Assembly: GCF_003858645.1 (NCBI RefSeq)
Contig: NZ_RQJP01000001.1
Location: 1,054,001 to 1,118,000 of the forward strand
Direction of reading: 5' to 3'
DNA from: Larkinella knui
GTDB taxonomy: Bacteria; Bacteroidota; Bacteroidia; Cytophagales; Spirosomataceae
DNA length: 64,000 nucleotides
Part shown: positions 9,646-17,785 of the stretch, one piece after another
Position numbering within the stretch: position 1 is the stretch's first letter
How the letters are laid out: each line of letters starts with the position of its first letter
Made by a program: the position numbers and the translations under genes
Notes under the pieces: model-generated
What the model was told of the DNA's origin: nothing
The model's database searches: none
Seen by the model: only the letters and a program-made list of their open reading frames with translations

Positions 9646-10582
9646 AACACGTGCCGGACACAGGCGGGGCGGGAGGAAGGGAAGAAGAGTACGGTTTTTT
9701 TTCATCCTTTTCTTTGCTACTGCGTTCCTTTCTACGGCCCATGCTCAGGATTCTACCCATCGGGCAACGGAGCCCTGTTATCATTGCCGTCTGCGTGGGC
9801 TGCTCATTGGGGAAACCATTGTGTACAGTGCGACCTTATACGGATTGAGCAATGCCTGGTATAACAACCCGCTGACGAATTTTCATTTCTTCAACGACAA
9901 CCACGAATGGCTGCAAATCGATAAAGTGGGTCATATGGTGACGGCGTACCAGATTGCCCGGATCTCGGCTCAGGCGTATCGCTGGACGGGTTTGTCGGAT
10001 CGAAAAGCCGCTATCTACGCCGGTCTCACGGGACTGATTTTTCAGACGCCCATCGAGATTCTCGACGGTTTTTCGCCGGAATACGGTTTTTCGGTGGGCG
10101 ACATGATTGCGAATATTTCAGGACCGGCTTTGTATACCGGTCAATACCTGGCCTGGGGTGAACTACGGATTCAGCCGAAATTTTCGTTTCACAATACCGC
10201 ACTGGCCCGGGTTCGTCCAAATCTGCTGGGCAGTAGCTGGAACGAACGCTGGCTGAAAGATTATAATGGGCAGACGTACTGGCTGTCGGTGAATCCATCG
10301 GCGTTTGCCAATCGGGAATCGAAATTTCCAAAATGGCTGAATATTGCCGCGGGCTACGGTATTCAGGATATGGTGGCGGCTGAAACTTCCAAAAGCATCG
10401 AACTGGGATACCGGCCTTACCGCCAGTATTATCTTTCGCTGGATATTGATTTTACCCGGATACGAACCCGAAAAAAAGCCTTGAAAACCTTGTTTTTTTT
10501 GTTAAACACCTTAAAAATGCCCGCGCCGACATTGGAATACACGGGTCGGAACGGTTTTCGTTTTCATGCGTTATACTTTTAG
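9632..10582 (+). CDS. DUF2279 family secreted protein
   Basis: A 316-residue protein of the DUF2279 (YfiM-like) family of unknown function. After a basic N-terminus (RRGGRKGRRVR) there is a signal-like hydrophobic stretch (FFFILFFATAFLSTAHA). The family core is visible as WLQIDKVGHMVTAYQIARIS and later YGFSVGDMIANISG. The ATG at 9632 overlaps the upstream stop by 14 nt; a TTG at 9608 is an alternative. The C-terminal part has several aromatic strand-like segments and ends GFRFHALYF, compatible with an outer-membrane link, but that is inference. Confidence 0.78.
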   Translation: MELIETRAGHRRGGRKGRRVRFFFILFFATAFLSTAHAQDSTHRATEPCYHCRLRGLLIGETIVYSATLYGLSNAWYNNPLTNFHFFNDNHEWLQIDKVGHMVTAYQIARISAQAYRWTGLSDRKAAIYAGLTGLIFQTPIEILDGFSPEYGFSVGDMIANISGPALYTGQYLAWGELRIQPKFSFHNTALARVRPNLLGSSWNERWLKDYNGQTYWLSVNPSAFANRESKFPKWLNIAAGYGIQDMVAAETSKSIELGYRPYRQYYLSLDIDFTRIRTRKKALKTLFFLLNTLKMPAPTLEYTGRNGFRFHALYF

Positions 10583-10677
10583 TTGATACACATGACCGGA
10601 CACGGCCGATGCTGCATTTTCCCGTAGGCATTGGGGTAAATTAAAACTCACGGACTTTGTTCGTGGGTATGTAAACT

Positions 10678-11691
10678 ATGAACATTGGTGATAAAGTACG
10701 AATGTTGCGGGCGAAGGAGCAGGGCATTGTCACGCGCTTCTTACCCGGCAATCAGGTCGAAATTGAAATAGAAGACGGATTCCGGATTCCGGTGTTGCGG
10801 TCAGAAATTGTGGTGGTTTCGGAGATGGAGGCCCGGCGGTTTCAAGTCGAGCCCGGTCTGGAAGGTCAGAAATCGGCCAAGCCGGAGATCATCAGCAGCT
10901 CGGGAATTTACCTGGCTTTTGTGACCCAAAGCGGACCCGGCGGTGTGAAGGAAGCCACCGTTTATCTGGTCAACAACACCGATTGGGAATTGCCGTTTGC
11001 CATCGGTGAAGAACGCGAGAACCGGTATACCGGCTTGTATTCCGAGGTGTTAAAATCGCGATCCTTTTTCAAACTGGCGCAGCCCTATCCGCTGGCGACC
11101 ATCGAAAACTGGCCGACGTTTCTGATTCAGGCGCTCTGGCACCGGCGCGGATCGGTTTCCCTGCGCGAGCCGTTGATCAGACGACTTAAGTGCCGGACCC
11201 AGACTTTTCAGGCCCACAGCGGTTCGATTCCGGTTTTGAACCAAACCGGGGCGGTTTTTCAACTGGATGCTGAGGAAACGGTGCAGGCCGAGCCGGTGAA
11301 GCAAGAAACGGCCAAACCGCTCAATGCGACGGCGCTGCGGGAAAGTCTGATGGGCGTTGCGGAAAAGAAGGAACCGGCGGCTAAAGAGCCGGGTACACTG
11401 ACGCGGCCCTCCTCGATCATCGACCTGCACATCGGAAAATTGCTGCCCAACGGGTTTGGTAGCCGGACCAATGCCGAATTGCTTGAGGTTCAGCTTCAGG
11501 AATTTGAACGAAATCTGGAAAATGCGATTGCCAGTGGTATGGACGATATTACGTTTATCCACGGCGTTGGCAATGGCGTGTTGCGGAATGAACTGCACCG
11601 AAGACTGGGCAAATACCCCGGGGTTGCGTATTTTGAAGATGCTCAAAAAGAAAAATTTGGCTACGGTGCGACGAAGGTTAAGATTAAATAA
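10678..11691 (+). CDS. DUF2027/Smr-domain protein
   Basis: A 337-residue protein with an N-terminal DUF2027 part (MNIGDKVRMLRAKEQGIV, a KOW-like barrel followed by a beta-sandwich) and a C-terminal Smr domain from about residue 245: IDLHIGKLLP, then FIHGVGNGVLRNELHRRL and GYGATKVKIK. The DLH and HGxGxG motifs are those of Smr nucleases/nucleic-acid-binding modules, also found at the end of MutS2. There is no MutS ATPase, so it is not mutS2 itself. A nucleic-acid role is likely, but specificity is unknown. Confidence 0.85.
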   Translation: MNIGDKVRMLRAKEQGIVTRFLPGNQVEIEIEDGFRIPVLRSEIVVVSEMEARRFQVEPGLEGQKSAKPEIISSSGIYLAFVTQSGPGGVKEATVYLVNNTDWELPFAIGEERENRYTGLYSEVLKSRSFFKLAQPYPLATIENWPTFLIQALWHRRGSVSLREPLIRRLKCRTQTFQAHSGSIPVLNQTGAVFQLDAEETVQAEPVKQETAKPLNATALRESLMGVAEKKEPAAKEPGTLTRPSSIIDLHIGKLLPNGFGSRTNAELLEVQLQEFERNLENAIASGMDDITFIHGVGNGVLRNELHRRLGKYPGVAYFEDAQKEKFGYGATKVKIK

Positions 11692-11707
11692 AATTATTTT
11701 TACTACA

Positions 11708-13108
11708 TTGACCCGTATCCTGAGTCTGCTGCTGGTTTTTCTGGTTGCACAGGCCTGCCAACACACCGCTATGACAAATCCGAAGGCTCCGAAAGCAGCC
11801 TATCCGGTAACCAAAATGGAGGTACAGAACGACAAGTTTCTATCGACTGTAAATATTCCTGTATCCATTGCGCTGACCGACGTCGAGCGGCAAATCAATA
11901 CTCAGGTTAATGGCCTGATTTACGAAGATAACAGCCTGACTGACAACGATGATGACCAGTTTATGACCAAGGTCTGGAAGCGTGCGCCCATTCAGGTAAC
12001 GGCTCAGGATAGTCTCTTCTTTTTTCAGATACCACTCAAAATATGGGCCAAGGCCGGCATGACCGTGCTGGGGTTTACGAAATTTCAGGAGACTGAATTT
12101 GAACTGAACCTCAAATTTGCCACGCGGTTTTCCATCGACAGGGATTGGAGCGCCAGCACCCAAACCACCGCTCAGGGCTTTGACTGGGTGAAAAAACCGG
12201 CCGTAAAAATTGCCGGTTTTGATATTCCGGTGACGAGCCTGGTTGGCCGGCTGATCGACAAAAACCTGGGAAAAATCACGAAAGCACTCGACGAGCAGGT
12301 CCGCAAGGAAATCGATCTGCGAACACCGTTTCTGAATGCCTGGAACACCATCCGCCAGCCCTACCTGGTTTCCGAAAAATACCGTACGTGGCTGCTCGTG
12401 GTGCCCAAACGAATTCTGATTACGCCTTTTCGGTTCGAAAAAGGTGCTATTCGATCCACCATCGGCATTGAAGGCTACACCTTGACGCAAACCGGCGCTA
12501 AACCTGATGTGAAGCCCGCTGTTACTATTCCTGAATTAATCGTCTCAAAAGAAATCCCTGATCAGTTTCGCATCGGATTGCTGAGTGAGGCCACGTATAA
12601 AGAAGCCGGTAAAGTGGTTTCCGAAGAATTTGTGGGAAAATCGTACGAGTTTCGGGAGGGGCGTTACAAGATCACCATTACCGGAATCGATTTGTACGGA
12701 CAGAACAACAACCTGATCATCAAGGCCACCCTGGAGGGCAGTATCAATGGTGCCATTTATTTGCGGGGACAACCATTCTACGATGCGCAAACCCGAACGA
12801 TTTCCCTTCGCGACCTGCATTATGACCTGGATACAAAAAATATCCTTTATAAAACGGCGAGTTGGTTATTACAGGGTAGCTTTGCACGCACGTTGGAGAA
12901 ACAGTTGACGATTCCGGTGGGCAGCCAAATCGATGAGGCCAGAAAATCGCTGCAGGAACGATTAACGAACAATCAAATAACAAAGGGAGTTATTATCAAC
13001 GGTAAACTTGAACAAGTAACGCCCGATCAGGTTTACTTGACACAGGAATCGATGCTGGCAGTCGTATATGCCTTCGGTAGAATCAATTTGAAGGTCGAAG
13101 GATTATAG
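11708..13108 (+). CDS. DUF4403 family lipoprotein-like protein
   Basis: A DUF4403-family protein of about 466 residues, function unknown. The TTG at 11708 yields a compact lipoprotein-type signal (hydrophobic LSLLLVFLVAQAC, Cys about residue 17). The ATG at 11639 is possible, but it would overlap the Smr gene by 53 nt and prepend residues read out of frame from its conserved end. The body shows two long beta-rich halves resembling lipid-binding tubular (BPI/TULIP-like) folds, e.g. VNIPVSIALTDVERQINTQVNG and paired long amphipathic helices, consistent with an envelope role. That fold analogy is inference. It follows the Smr gene by 16 nt, so a shared transcript is likely. Confidence 0.8.
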   Translation: MTRILSLLLVFLVAQACQHTAMTNPKAPKAAYPVTKMEVQNDKFLSTVNIPVSIALTDVERQINTQVNGLIYEDNSLTDNDDDQFMTKVWKRAPIQVTAQDSLFFFQIPLKIWAKAGMTVLGFTKFQETEFELNLKFATRFSIDRDWSASTQTTAQGFDWVKKPAVKIAGFDIPVTSLVGRLIDKNLGKITKALDEQVRKEIDLRTPFLNAWNTIRQPYLVSEKYRTWLLVVPKRILITPFRFEKGAIRSTIGIEGYTLTQTGAKPDVKPAVTIPELIVSKEIPDQFRIGLLSEATYKEAGKVVSEEFVGKSYEFREGRYKITITGIDLYGQNNNLIIKATLEGSINGAIYLRGQPFYDAQTRTISLRDLHYDLDTKNILYKTASWLLQGSFARTLEKQLTIPVGSQIDEARKSLQERLTNNQITKGVIINGKLEQVTPDQVYLTQESMLAVVYAFGRINLKVEGL

Positions 13109-13198
13109 TTAAACCCGATTTTATGCATCTTTTTCGGTAATAGGCTCGAAAAATTTGCAGTTTTTCGATACCAGGTTTTTAAAGAACCTAAGTATTTA

Positions 13199-13206
13199 TA
13201 GATTTG
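13199..13206 (+). promoter_or_regulatory. -7 promoter box for RNase P RNA
   Basis: TAGATTTG fits the Bacteroidota TAnnTTTG consensus and sits 25 nt before helix P1 of the RNA. No good -33 TTTG is visible. Confidence 0.55.
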
Positions 13207-13230
13207 CGGTAATCACGGAATGGCAACCGA

Positions 13231-13686
13231 CGCGAGGTAAATTGTCTTATCGCTCCGGAACGGACTAACGAACCGGGGAGGAAAGTCCGGACAGCACAGA
13301 GTACCATACTTCCTAACGGGAAGGCAGGTGGCGGAAGACGCTCTGCGTTGACGGCCATTTGACAGAAAGTGCCACAGAAAACGTACCGCCGGAGCCGCGT
13401 TTAGTTTCTAAACGTACTCCGGTAAGGGTGAAAAGGTGGGGTAAGAGCCCACCGCCCGGCTGGTGACAGACGGGGCAGGGTAAACCTTATGGGCTGAAAG
13501 ATCAAATAGGCATCAGAATGGGGGCGACTCGTTCCCGTAATTTCGAATCCGTTCGGAATGATGCTGATGCGGGTAGATCGATAGAGTTTCGAAGTGATTC
13601 GGAATCGAGATAAATGATAAGAATCTGAAAGGGTTGTTTCGACAATCGGATCGGAGACAGAATCCGGCTTATAGATTTACTTCGCG
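13231..13686 (+). ncRNA. rnpB: RNase P RNA, class A
   Basis: Catalytic RNA that trims the 5' leader of tRNA precursors. The 5' P4 strand with GAGGAAAGTCCGGAC (from 13278) and the 3' segment AGACAGAATCCGGCTTATAG are the universal signature. P1 pairs 13231-13242 with 13675-13686 with one G-U pair, which fixes both ends. The core GTAAGGGTGAAAAGGTGGGGTAAGAGCCCACCGCCCGGCTGGTGACAG is split here only for description: it runs from about 13423. A P15-P17-like arm (CATCAG...CTGATG) follows CAAATAGG. The RNA is about 456 nt, longer than the E. coli one. Confidence 0.97.
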
Positions 13687-13795
13687 AACGTTGCTGATTT
13701 AATGAAAAAGAGTAGTTTTTAAACGGTCCGCCGTAGCGCCGGCTTGCCGTGCGATTGTTCTACGTTAAAGGCTTATGAATTAAACCTGAGTTCTC

Positions 13796-15343
13796 ATGAA
13801 GAAAATTTCCATTTTCGCTTCTCTGACGCTTCTGTTACTGACGCAGACTGTCGGGTATGCCCAAACTGACACCACCAACCGTTCCTCTGCCGGAACATCC
13901 ACCCGTAGTCGTTCCTATGAAGGAGACTACAAAATGAATACCTGGTCAGTGACCCTCACACCCGCGATCACCCGTTTCTTTGGCGACCTGGATAATTACG
14001 GTTTTTATAAGGCTTTTCCTCAAAAGGGCCCCAGCACAAAAACAACCGGAGCACTGGGCGTTTCGATCAACAAACAGTTGAGCCACCTTTTCGGCGCTTC
14101 GGCTGATTTTCACATCGGATCGTTGCGTGGATCGAAACAGGCGCTCTACAATGCTTCATTCCGTTCTAACTTCCTGCAAGGAACGCTGAACGCCAATGTC
14201 AACATGAAATCGCTGCTGTTTGGCACCCGCAAGCTCAAACGCTGGAAATGGGATCTGCACGCTGGTGCGGGCCTGATGTGGTTCGATACGCGGGTTTATG
14301 ACCTGACTACCGGCCAGATGATCCGCTATAGCAATGACCGGCGCAATTATAGCTCGGTTACGCAGGGAAAATGGGAAGGTGACGGTTCCGTCTACACCCG
14401 GGAGTTTGTTTTCCCCGTTGGCTCAGCCCTGCATTACGAGCTGACATCTCGTCTGGACATTGGTATCGATGCCACCCTGTATATGGTCAATACCGAAAAA
14501 CTGGATATGACCGTCGGTGGAGTTGACAACTCGAAAGCAAACAATGTGTATGGCTGGAGACGCGGGGATTCCGGTCTGGACAAATGGGCGGGTTTGGGCC
14601 TGGCCCTTACCTACAAAATTGGTAAAAACGCGGTTCGGGTTGGCAAAGACGGCGTATATGACCCGGCGAAAGGTCGGTATCACCTGCGTTGGGCCGATCC
14701 GAAAGACTTGCTGAAAGAGCCGTACAATCCTACCATGAACGATGCCGATTCGATTGCCAAGGCGAATATGCCAAAACCGGTCGATCCCCGTTTGTATACC
14801 GATACGGATAATGACGGTGTGGCCGACTTGTTCGACAAAGAACCCGCCACGCCAGCCGGTAGCGTTGTATCGGGAGCCGGTGTTGCGATGAACCTCGACA
14901 GCATCATCAGCTCGATTCTGCGTGGTAAGTTTGCCCCGGAATGCGAAGCATTATTCAGCAACATTGAATTCGATACGGACAAAGCAACCATTCGTCCCGC
15001 ATCGCAGGATATCATGAAAAAGGTGGTTGAACTGCTGAACGTTAAAACGAACTGCGGTATCATCCTCGTAGGACACGCCGATTACCGGGCTTCCTACGGC
15101 TACAACATTCAATTGTCGAAACGCCGGGTCGATGCGGCCAAGCGATTCCTGACCCGGGCCGGATTAACTGATCCAAGTCGGGTGACGGTCGAATACTACG
15201 GCGAATACCGGCCGATTGCACCGAATACCTCGGGTGATAACCTCCAGCGAAACCGGCGCGTAGAAATCAAGATTGTTCCGATGAATATGCTTCGTTCGAT
15301 CTACCAGTCTGGCCAACGCCTTGACCCAAGAGAACCGAGATAA
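13796..15343 (+). CDS. OmpA-family outer-membrane protein
   Basis: A 515-residue envelope protein. The signal peptide MKKISIFASLTLLLLTQTVGYA is followed by an N-terminal barrel-like region of about 300 residues (ITRFFGDLDNYGFY, repeated GSL/GAG strands). A calcium-binding TSP3-like linker (DTDNDGVADLFDKEP) comes next, then a C-terminal OmpA peptidoglycan-binding domain (NIEFDTDKATIRPAS, VGHADYRASYGYN, LSKRRVDAAKRFL, NRRVEIKI). It should tether the outer membrane to peptidoglycan. It is monocistronic, between rnpB and its own terminator. Confidence 0.92.
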   Translation: MKKISIFASLTLLLLTQTVGYAQTDTTNRSSAGTSTRSRSYEGDYKMNTWSVTLTPAITRFFGDLDNYGFYKAFPQKGPSTKTTGALGVSINKQLSHLFGASADFHIGSLRGSKQALYNASFRSNFLQGTLNANVNMKSLLFGTRKLKRWKWDLHAGAGLMWFDTRVYDLTTGQMIRYSNDRRNYSSVTQGKWEGDGSVYTREFVFPVGSALHYELTSRLDIGIDATLYMVNTEKLDMTVGGVDNSKANNVYGWRRGDSGLDKWAGLGLALTYKIGKNAVRVGKDGVYDPAKGRYHLRWADPKDLLKEPYNPTMNDADSIAKANMPKPVDPRLYTDTDNDGVADLFDKEPATPAGSVVSGAGVAMNLDSIISSILRGKFAPECEALFSNIEFDTDKATIRPASQDIMKKVVELLNVKTNCGIILVGHADYRASYGYNIQLSKRRVDAAKRFLTRAGLTDPSRVTVEYYGEYRPIAPNTSGDNLQRNRRVEIKIVPMNMLRSIYQSGQRLDPREPR

Positions 15344-15364
15344 TACCTGAACGCGATAATGCAG

Positions 15365-15388
15365 AACCCCGGCCTTGGTCGGGGTTTT
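15365..15388 (+). terminator. Terminator after OmpA-family gene
   Basis: A GC-rich stem (AACCCCGGCC / GGTCGGGGTT, one G-U) with a 2-nt loop is followed by TTTT, starting 22 nt after the stop codon. Confidence 0.85.
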
Positions 15389-15530
15389 GTCGTTTGTGGG
15401 AAGACTCCTTACGGACACTACTAAAAAGGAAAGAATCCCGTCACTTTCTACGGGATCCGCACGGTGCATTCTTTTCCGCCGTACCTCATATTATTGAGAG
15501 ACAGATCAGGCAATTTCAAGAAATAATCTG

Positions 15531-15538
15531 TACCTTTG
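15531..15538 (+). promoter_or_regulatory. -7 promoter box for rpsP operon
   Basis: TACCTTTG, followed by CACCC, is an exact TAnnTTTG match of the form common before ribosomal genes in this phylum. It lies 75 nt before the rpsP ATG. Confidence 0.7.
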
Positions 15539-15612
15539 CACCCTAATTTAATCGAAGGGCGACCTCACTTTTGTGAATAAATCGTTTCCTTCACGAAAAA
15601 CAAACCAATAAA

Positions 15613-16383
15613 ATGGCAGTTAAAATCCGTTTATCGCGTCGGGGACGCAAAAAACTGGCTATTTATGACATCGTAATAGCCGATGCCAGAGCACCACGTG
15701 ATGGTAGCTTTATTGAAAAAATCGGTTCCTACAACCCGAATACCGATCCATCGACGGTTGTCCTGAAAAGCGACCGGGCGGTAGATTGGCTGTTAAAAGG
15801 GGCACAACCTACCGATACGGCTCGTTCAATTTTATCGCACGAAGGCGTCATGTTGAAAAAACACCTGCAAGTGGGTGTTATCAAAGGGGCCATCTCGCAA
15901 GAACAGGCCGATACCAAGTTTGAAGACTGGAAACAAGGCAAGGAAGGTCGGAAGCAAGGTAGCGCAGATACCAAATCCCAACTGAAAGCTGATGCCAAAC
16001 AGGCTCGTCTGGAAGCTGAGAAAAAAGTTAGCGAAGCCCGTGCCCTGGCTATTGCTAAGAAAAATGTGGTTGAAGAACCCGTTGTGGAGGAGCCAGCCGC
16101 CGTTGAACCCGTTGCTGAAGAGTCCGCTCCTGTGGAGGCCGTAGCTGAAGCACCGGTTGAAGCACCCGCAGCGGAGCCCGTTGCTGAAGCCGCTCCTGTC
16201 GCTGAAGCACCTGCGGCACCCGTTGCTGAAGAGCCCGCTGCAGAAGCACCCGTAGCCGAAGCTCCTGTTACTGAAGCACCTGTTACTGAGGCTCCCGCTG
16301 AAGCACCGGTTGCTGAAACCGCCGTTGCTGAAGAACCAGCTGCCGAAGAAAAACGCGCTGATGAGGGTGAATCAAAGGCTTAG
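15613..16383 (+). CDS. rpsP: Ribosomal protein bS16 with long acidic tail
   Basis: Small-subunit ribosomal protein. The first 80 or so residues are canonical bS16 ([57 protein letters not shown]). The protein is 256 residues long, where the family core is about 80-90. After a charged helical segment (about 95-150) comes a tail of roughly 100 residues made almost only of Ala, Glu, Pro and Val, with repeating [15 protein letters not shown] units. Bacteroidota bS16 often has an extension, but this one is unusually long and low-complexity. First gene of rpsP-rimM-trmD. Confidence 0.95.
   Translation: MAVKIRLSRRGRKKLAIYDIVIADARAPRDGSFIEKIGSYNPNTDPSTVVLKSDRAVDWLLKGAQPTDTARSILSHEGVMLKKHLQVGVIKGAISQEQADTKFEDWKQGKEGRKQGSADTKSQLKADAKQARLEAEKKVSEARALAIAKKNVVEEPVVEEPAAVEPVAEESAPVEAVAEAPVEAPAAEPVAEAAPVAEAPAAPVAEEPAAEAPVAEAPVTEAPVTEAPAEAPVAETAVAEEPAAEEKRADEGESKA
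16062..16358 (+). repeat. Low-complexity coding repeat in rpsP
   Basis: Imperfect tandem units of about 12-24 bp (GAAGCACC(C/T)G, GTTGCTGAAG variants) encode the Ala-Glu-Pro-Val tail. Such arrays are prone to length change between strains. Confidence 0.8.
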
Positions 16384-16407
16384 TATTTAGTAAAGAATTG
16401 AATTAAC

Positions 16408-16458
16408 AACTGATGGAAGTCTGTTTCTTGAAATGGATTTCCGTCAGTTATTATTTTA
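16408..16458 (+). terminator. Hairpin between rpsP and rimM (partial terminator)
   Basis: An 11-bp stem with one G-U pair (AACTGATGGAA / TTCCGTCAGTT) has a 20-nt loop and is followed by ATTATTTTAT. Since rimM follows in the same direction with no evident promoter, it may act as an attenuator or processing site rather than a full stop. Confidence 0.55.
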
Positions 16459-16505
16459 TACAGACCTGTCCCGAAGCATCAGCCGGGATGTAAAAAGTTG
16501 AAGTC

Positions 16506-17096
16506 GTGACAAAAGATGATTGCTTTCAATTAGGGAAAATAACCAAGACGCACGGTGTTCGGGGTGAACTGGTATTCTTTCTGGATGTCGATATGCCGGA
16601 ACTGTATTCAGAAATGGACTCGGTTCTGATTGAAATAAAAGGAGACCTGGTTCCGTATTTTATCGAATCCATTTCGGTAAACCGCAATCGGGGAATTGTG
16701 GCGCTGGAAGGCGTGGAAACCATTGAAGAGGCTCAGAAGCTGGTGAATTGTGACCTGTTTTTACCACTCGATAACCTCGAAGAACTGGAAGCCGGACAGT
16801 TTTACTTTCACGAAATAGTCGGTTTTCTGGTTCGTGATGAAAAATTAGGCGATTTGGGAACCGTTCGGACGGTCTATAATGTAGCACCCCAGAATTTGAT
16901 TTCGATGGATTACCAGGGCAAAGAAGTGCTCATCCCGGTCAATGATGAACTGACGCCGTCGGCGGATAAAGAGCAGCGAATTCTGCATGTACGGTTGCCC
17001 GAAGGGCTGGTCGACATCTACCTGGAAGAACCTTCGGCCAAAATCGGTAAGAAGAAGGACGAAACCGACGAAGAAGAATCGCTCGATGAGGATTGA
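16506..17096 (+). CDS. rimM: Ribosome maturation factor RimM
   Basis: 16S rRNA processing/30S assembly factor that binds uS19. The 196 residues start at a GTG (16506). The N-terminal RimM barrel is clear ([21 protein letters not shown]), with the interdomain segment [11 protein letters not shown] and the C-terminal PRC-barrel part ([14 protein letters not shown]). The tail is acidic ([12 protein letters not shown]). The gene overlaps trmD by 11 nt, implying translational coupling. Confidence 0.95.
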   Translation: MTKDDCFQLGKITKTHGVRGELVFFLDVDMPELYSEMDSVLIEIKGDLVPYFIESISVNRNRGIVALEGVETIEEAQKLVNCDLFLPLDNLEELEAGQFYFHEIVGFLVRDEKLGDLGTVRTVYNVAPQNLISMDYQGKEVLIPVNDELTPSADKEQRILHVRLPEGLVDIYLEEPSAKIGKKKDETDEEESLDED

Positions 17097-17760
17097 TATT
17101 TTAACCTGCCTGCCCCGTTTGCTGGATAGTTTCTTTGCCCATTCCATTCTGCAACGGGCTCAGCAAGGCGGTTTTGTCGACGTGGTGGTGCACGACCTGC
17201 GTGAGTATACGCTCGACAAACACCGGCGGGTCGATGATTATGCTTTTGGCGGTGGTGCCGGCATGGTGATGTCCATCGAACCCATTGCCCGCTGCATTCG
17301 CACGCTTCAGACGGAACGGACCTACGACGAAATCATTTACGTCACCCCCGATGGCGAACGGTTTGAGCAACGGACGGCCAACCGATTGTCGCTCGCCCAA
17401 AACCTGATCATTCTTTGCGGGCATTACAAAGGGGTTGATGAACGGGTCCGTGAATTATTTATAACGAAAGAAATCAGTGTAGGCGATTACGTTTTGTCGG
17501 GTGGAGAACTGCCCGCTGCGGTTATTTCCGATGCGATCATCCGGTTGTTACCGGGCGTATTGAACGACGAAACCTCGGCCCTGACGGATTCGTTTCAGGA
17601 CGATTTGCTGGCACCTCCGGTGTATACCCGCCCCGCCGATTTTGAAGGCCATTCGGTGCCCGATATTTTGCTATCAGGCCACGAAGCGAAAATCAATGAG
17701 TGGCGGTTTGAAAAAGCGCTGGAGCGAACCAAACAACGGCGCCCTGACTTACTGTCCTGA
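17086..17760 (+). CDS. trmD: tRNA (guanine-N1)-methyltransferase TrmD
   Basis: Methylates G37 of tRNAs using SAM, preventing +1 frameshifts. The 224 residues start at the ATG overlapping the rimM end; the upstream open frame to 16987 lies inside rimM and is not used. SPOUT knot motifs are seen: [36 protein letters not shown], and [18 protein letters not shown], which contains the SAM-binding knot. The conserved C-terminus has [12 protein letters not shown] and [14 protein letters not shown] classical rplS gene does not follow. Confidence 0.96.
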   Translation: MRIDILTCLPRLLDSFFAHSILQRAQQGGFVDVVVHDLREYTLDKHRRVDDYAFGGGAGMVMSIEPIARCIRTLQTERTYDEIIYVTPDGERFEQRTANRLSLAQNLIILCGHYKGVDERVRELFITKEISVGDYVLSGGELPAAVISDAIIRLLPGVLNDETSALTDSFQDDLLAPPVYTRPADFEGHSVPDILLSGHEAKINEWRFEKALERTKQRRPDLLS

Positions 17761-17785
17761 AACCGTGCCCATGAGCGCACGGTTT
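17760..17785. terminator. Convergent terminator hairpin
   Basis: A perfect 9-bp stem AAACCGTGC / GCACGGTTT with an 8-nt loop lies between the converging trmD and glycosyltransferase stop codons. The T run is short, so strength is uncertain. Confidence 0.55.

Noticed and set aside
16062-16358. Repeats in rpsP considered as a CRISPR-like array
   Set aside because: Units are short, imperfect, in frame and without spacers; they code a low-complexity protein tail.
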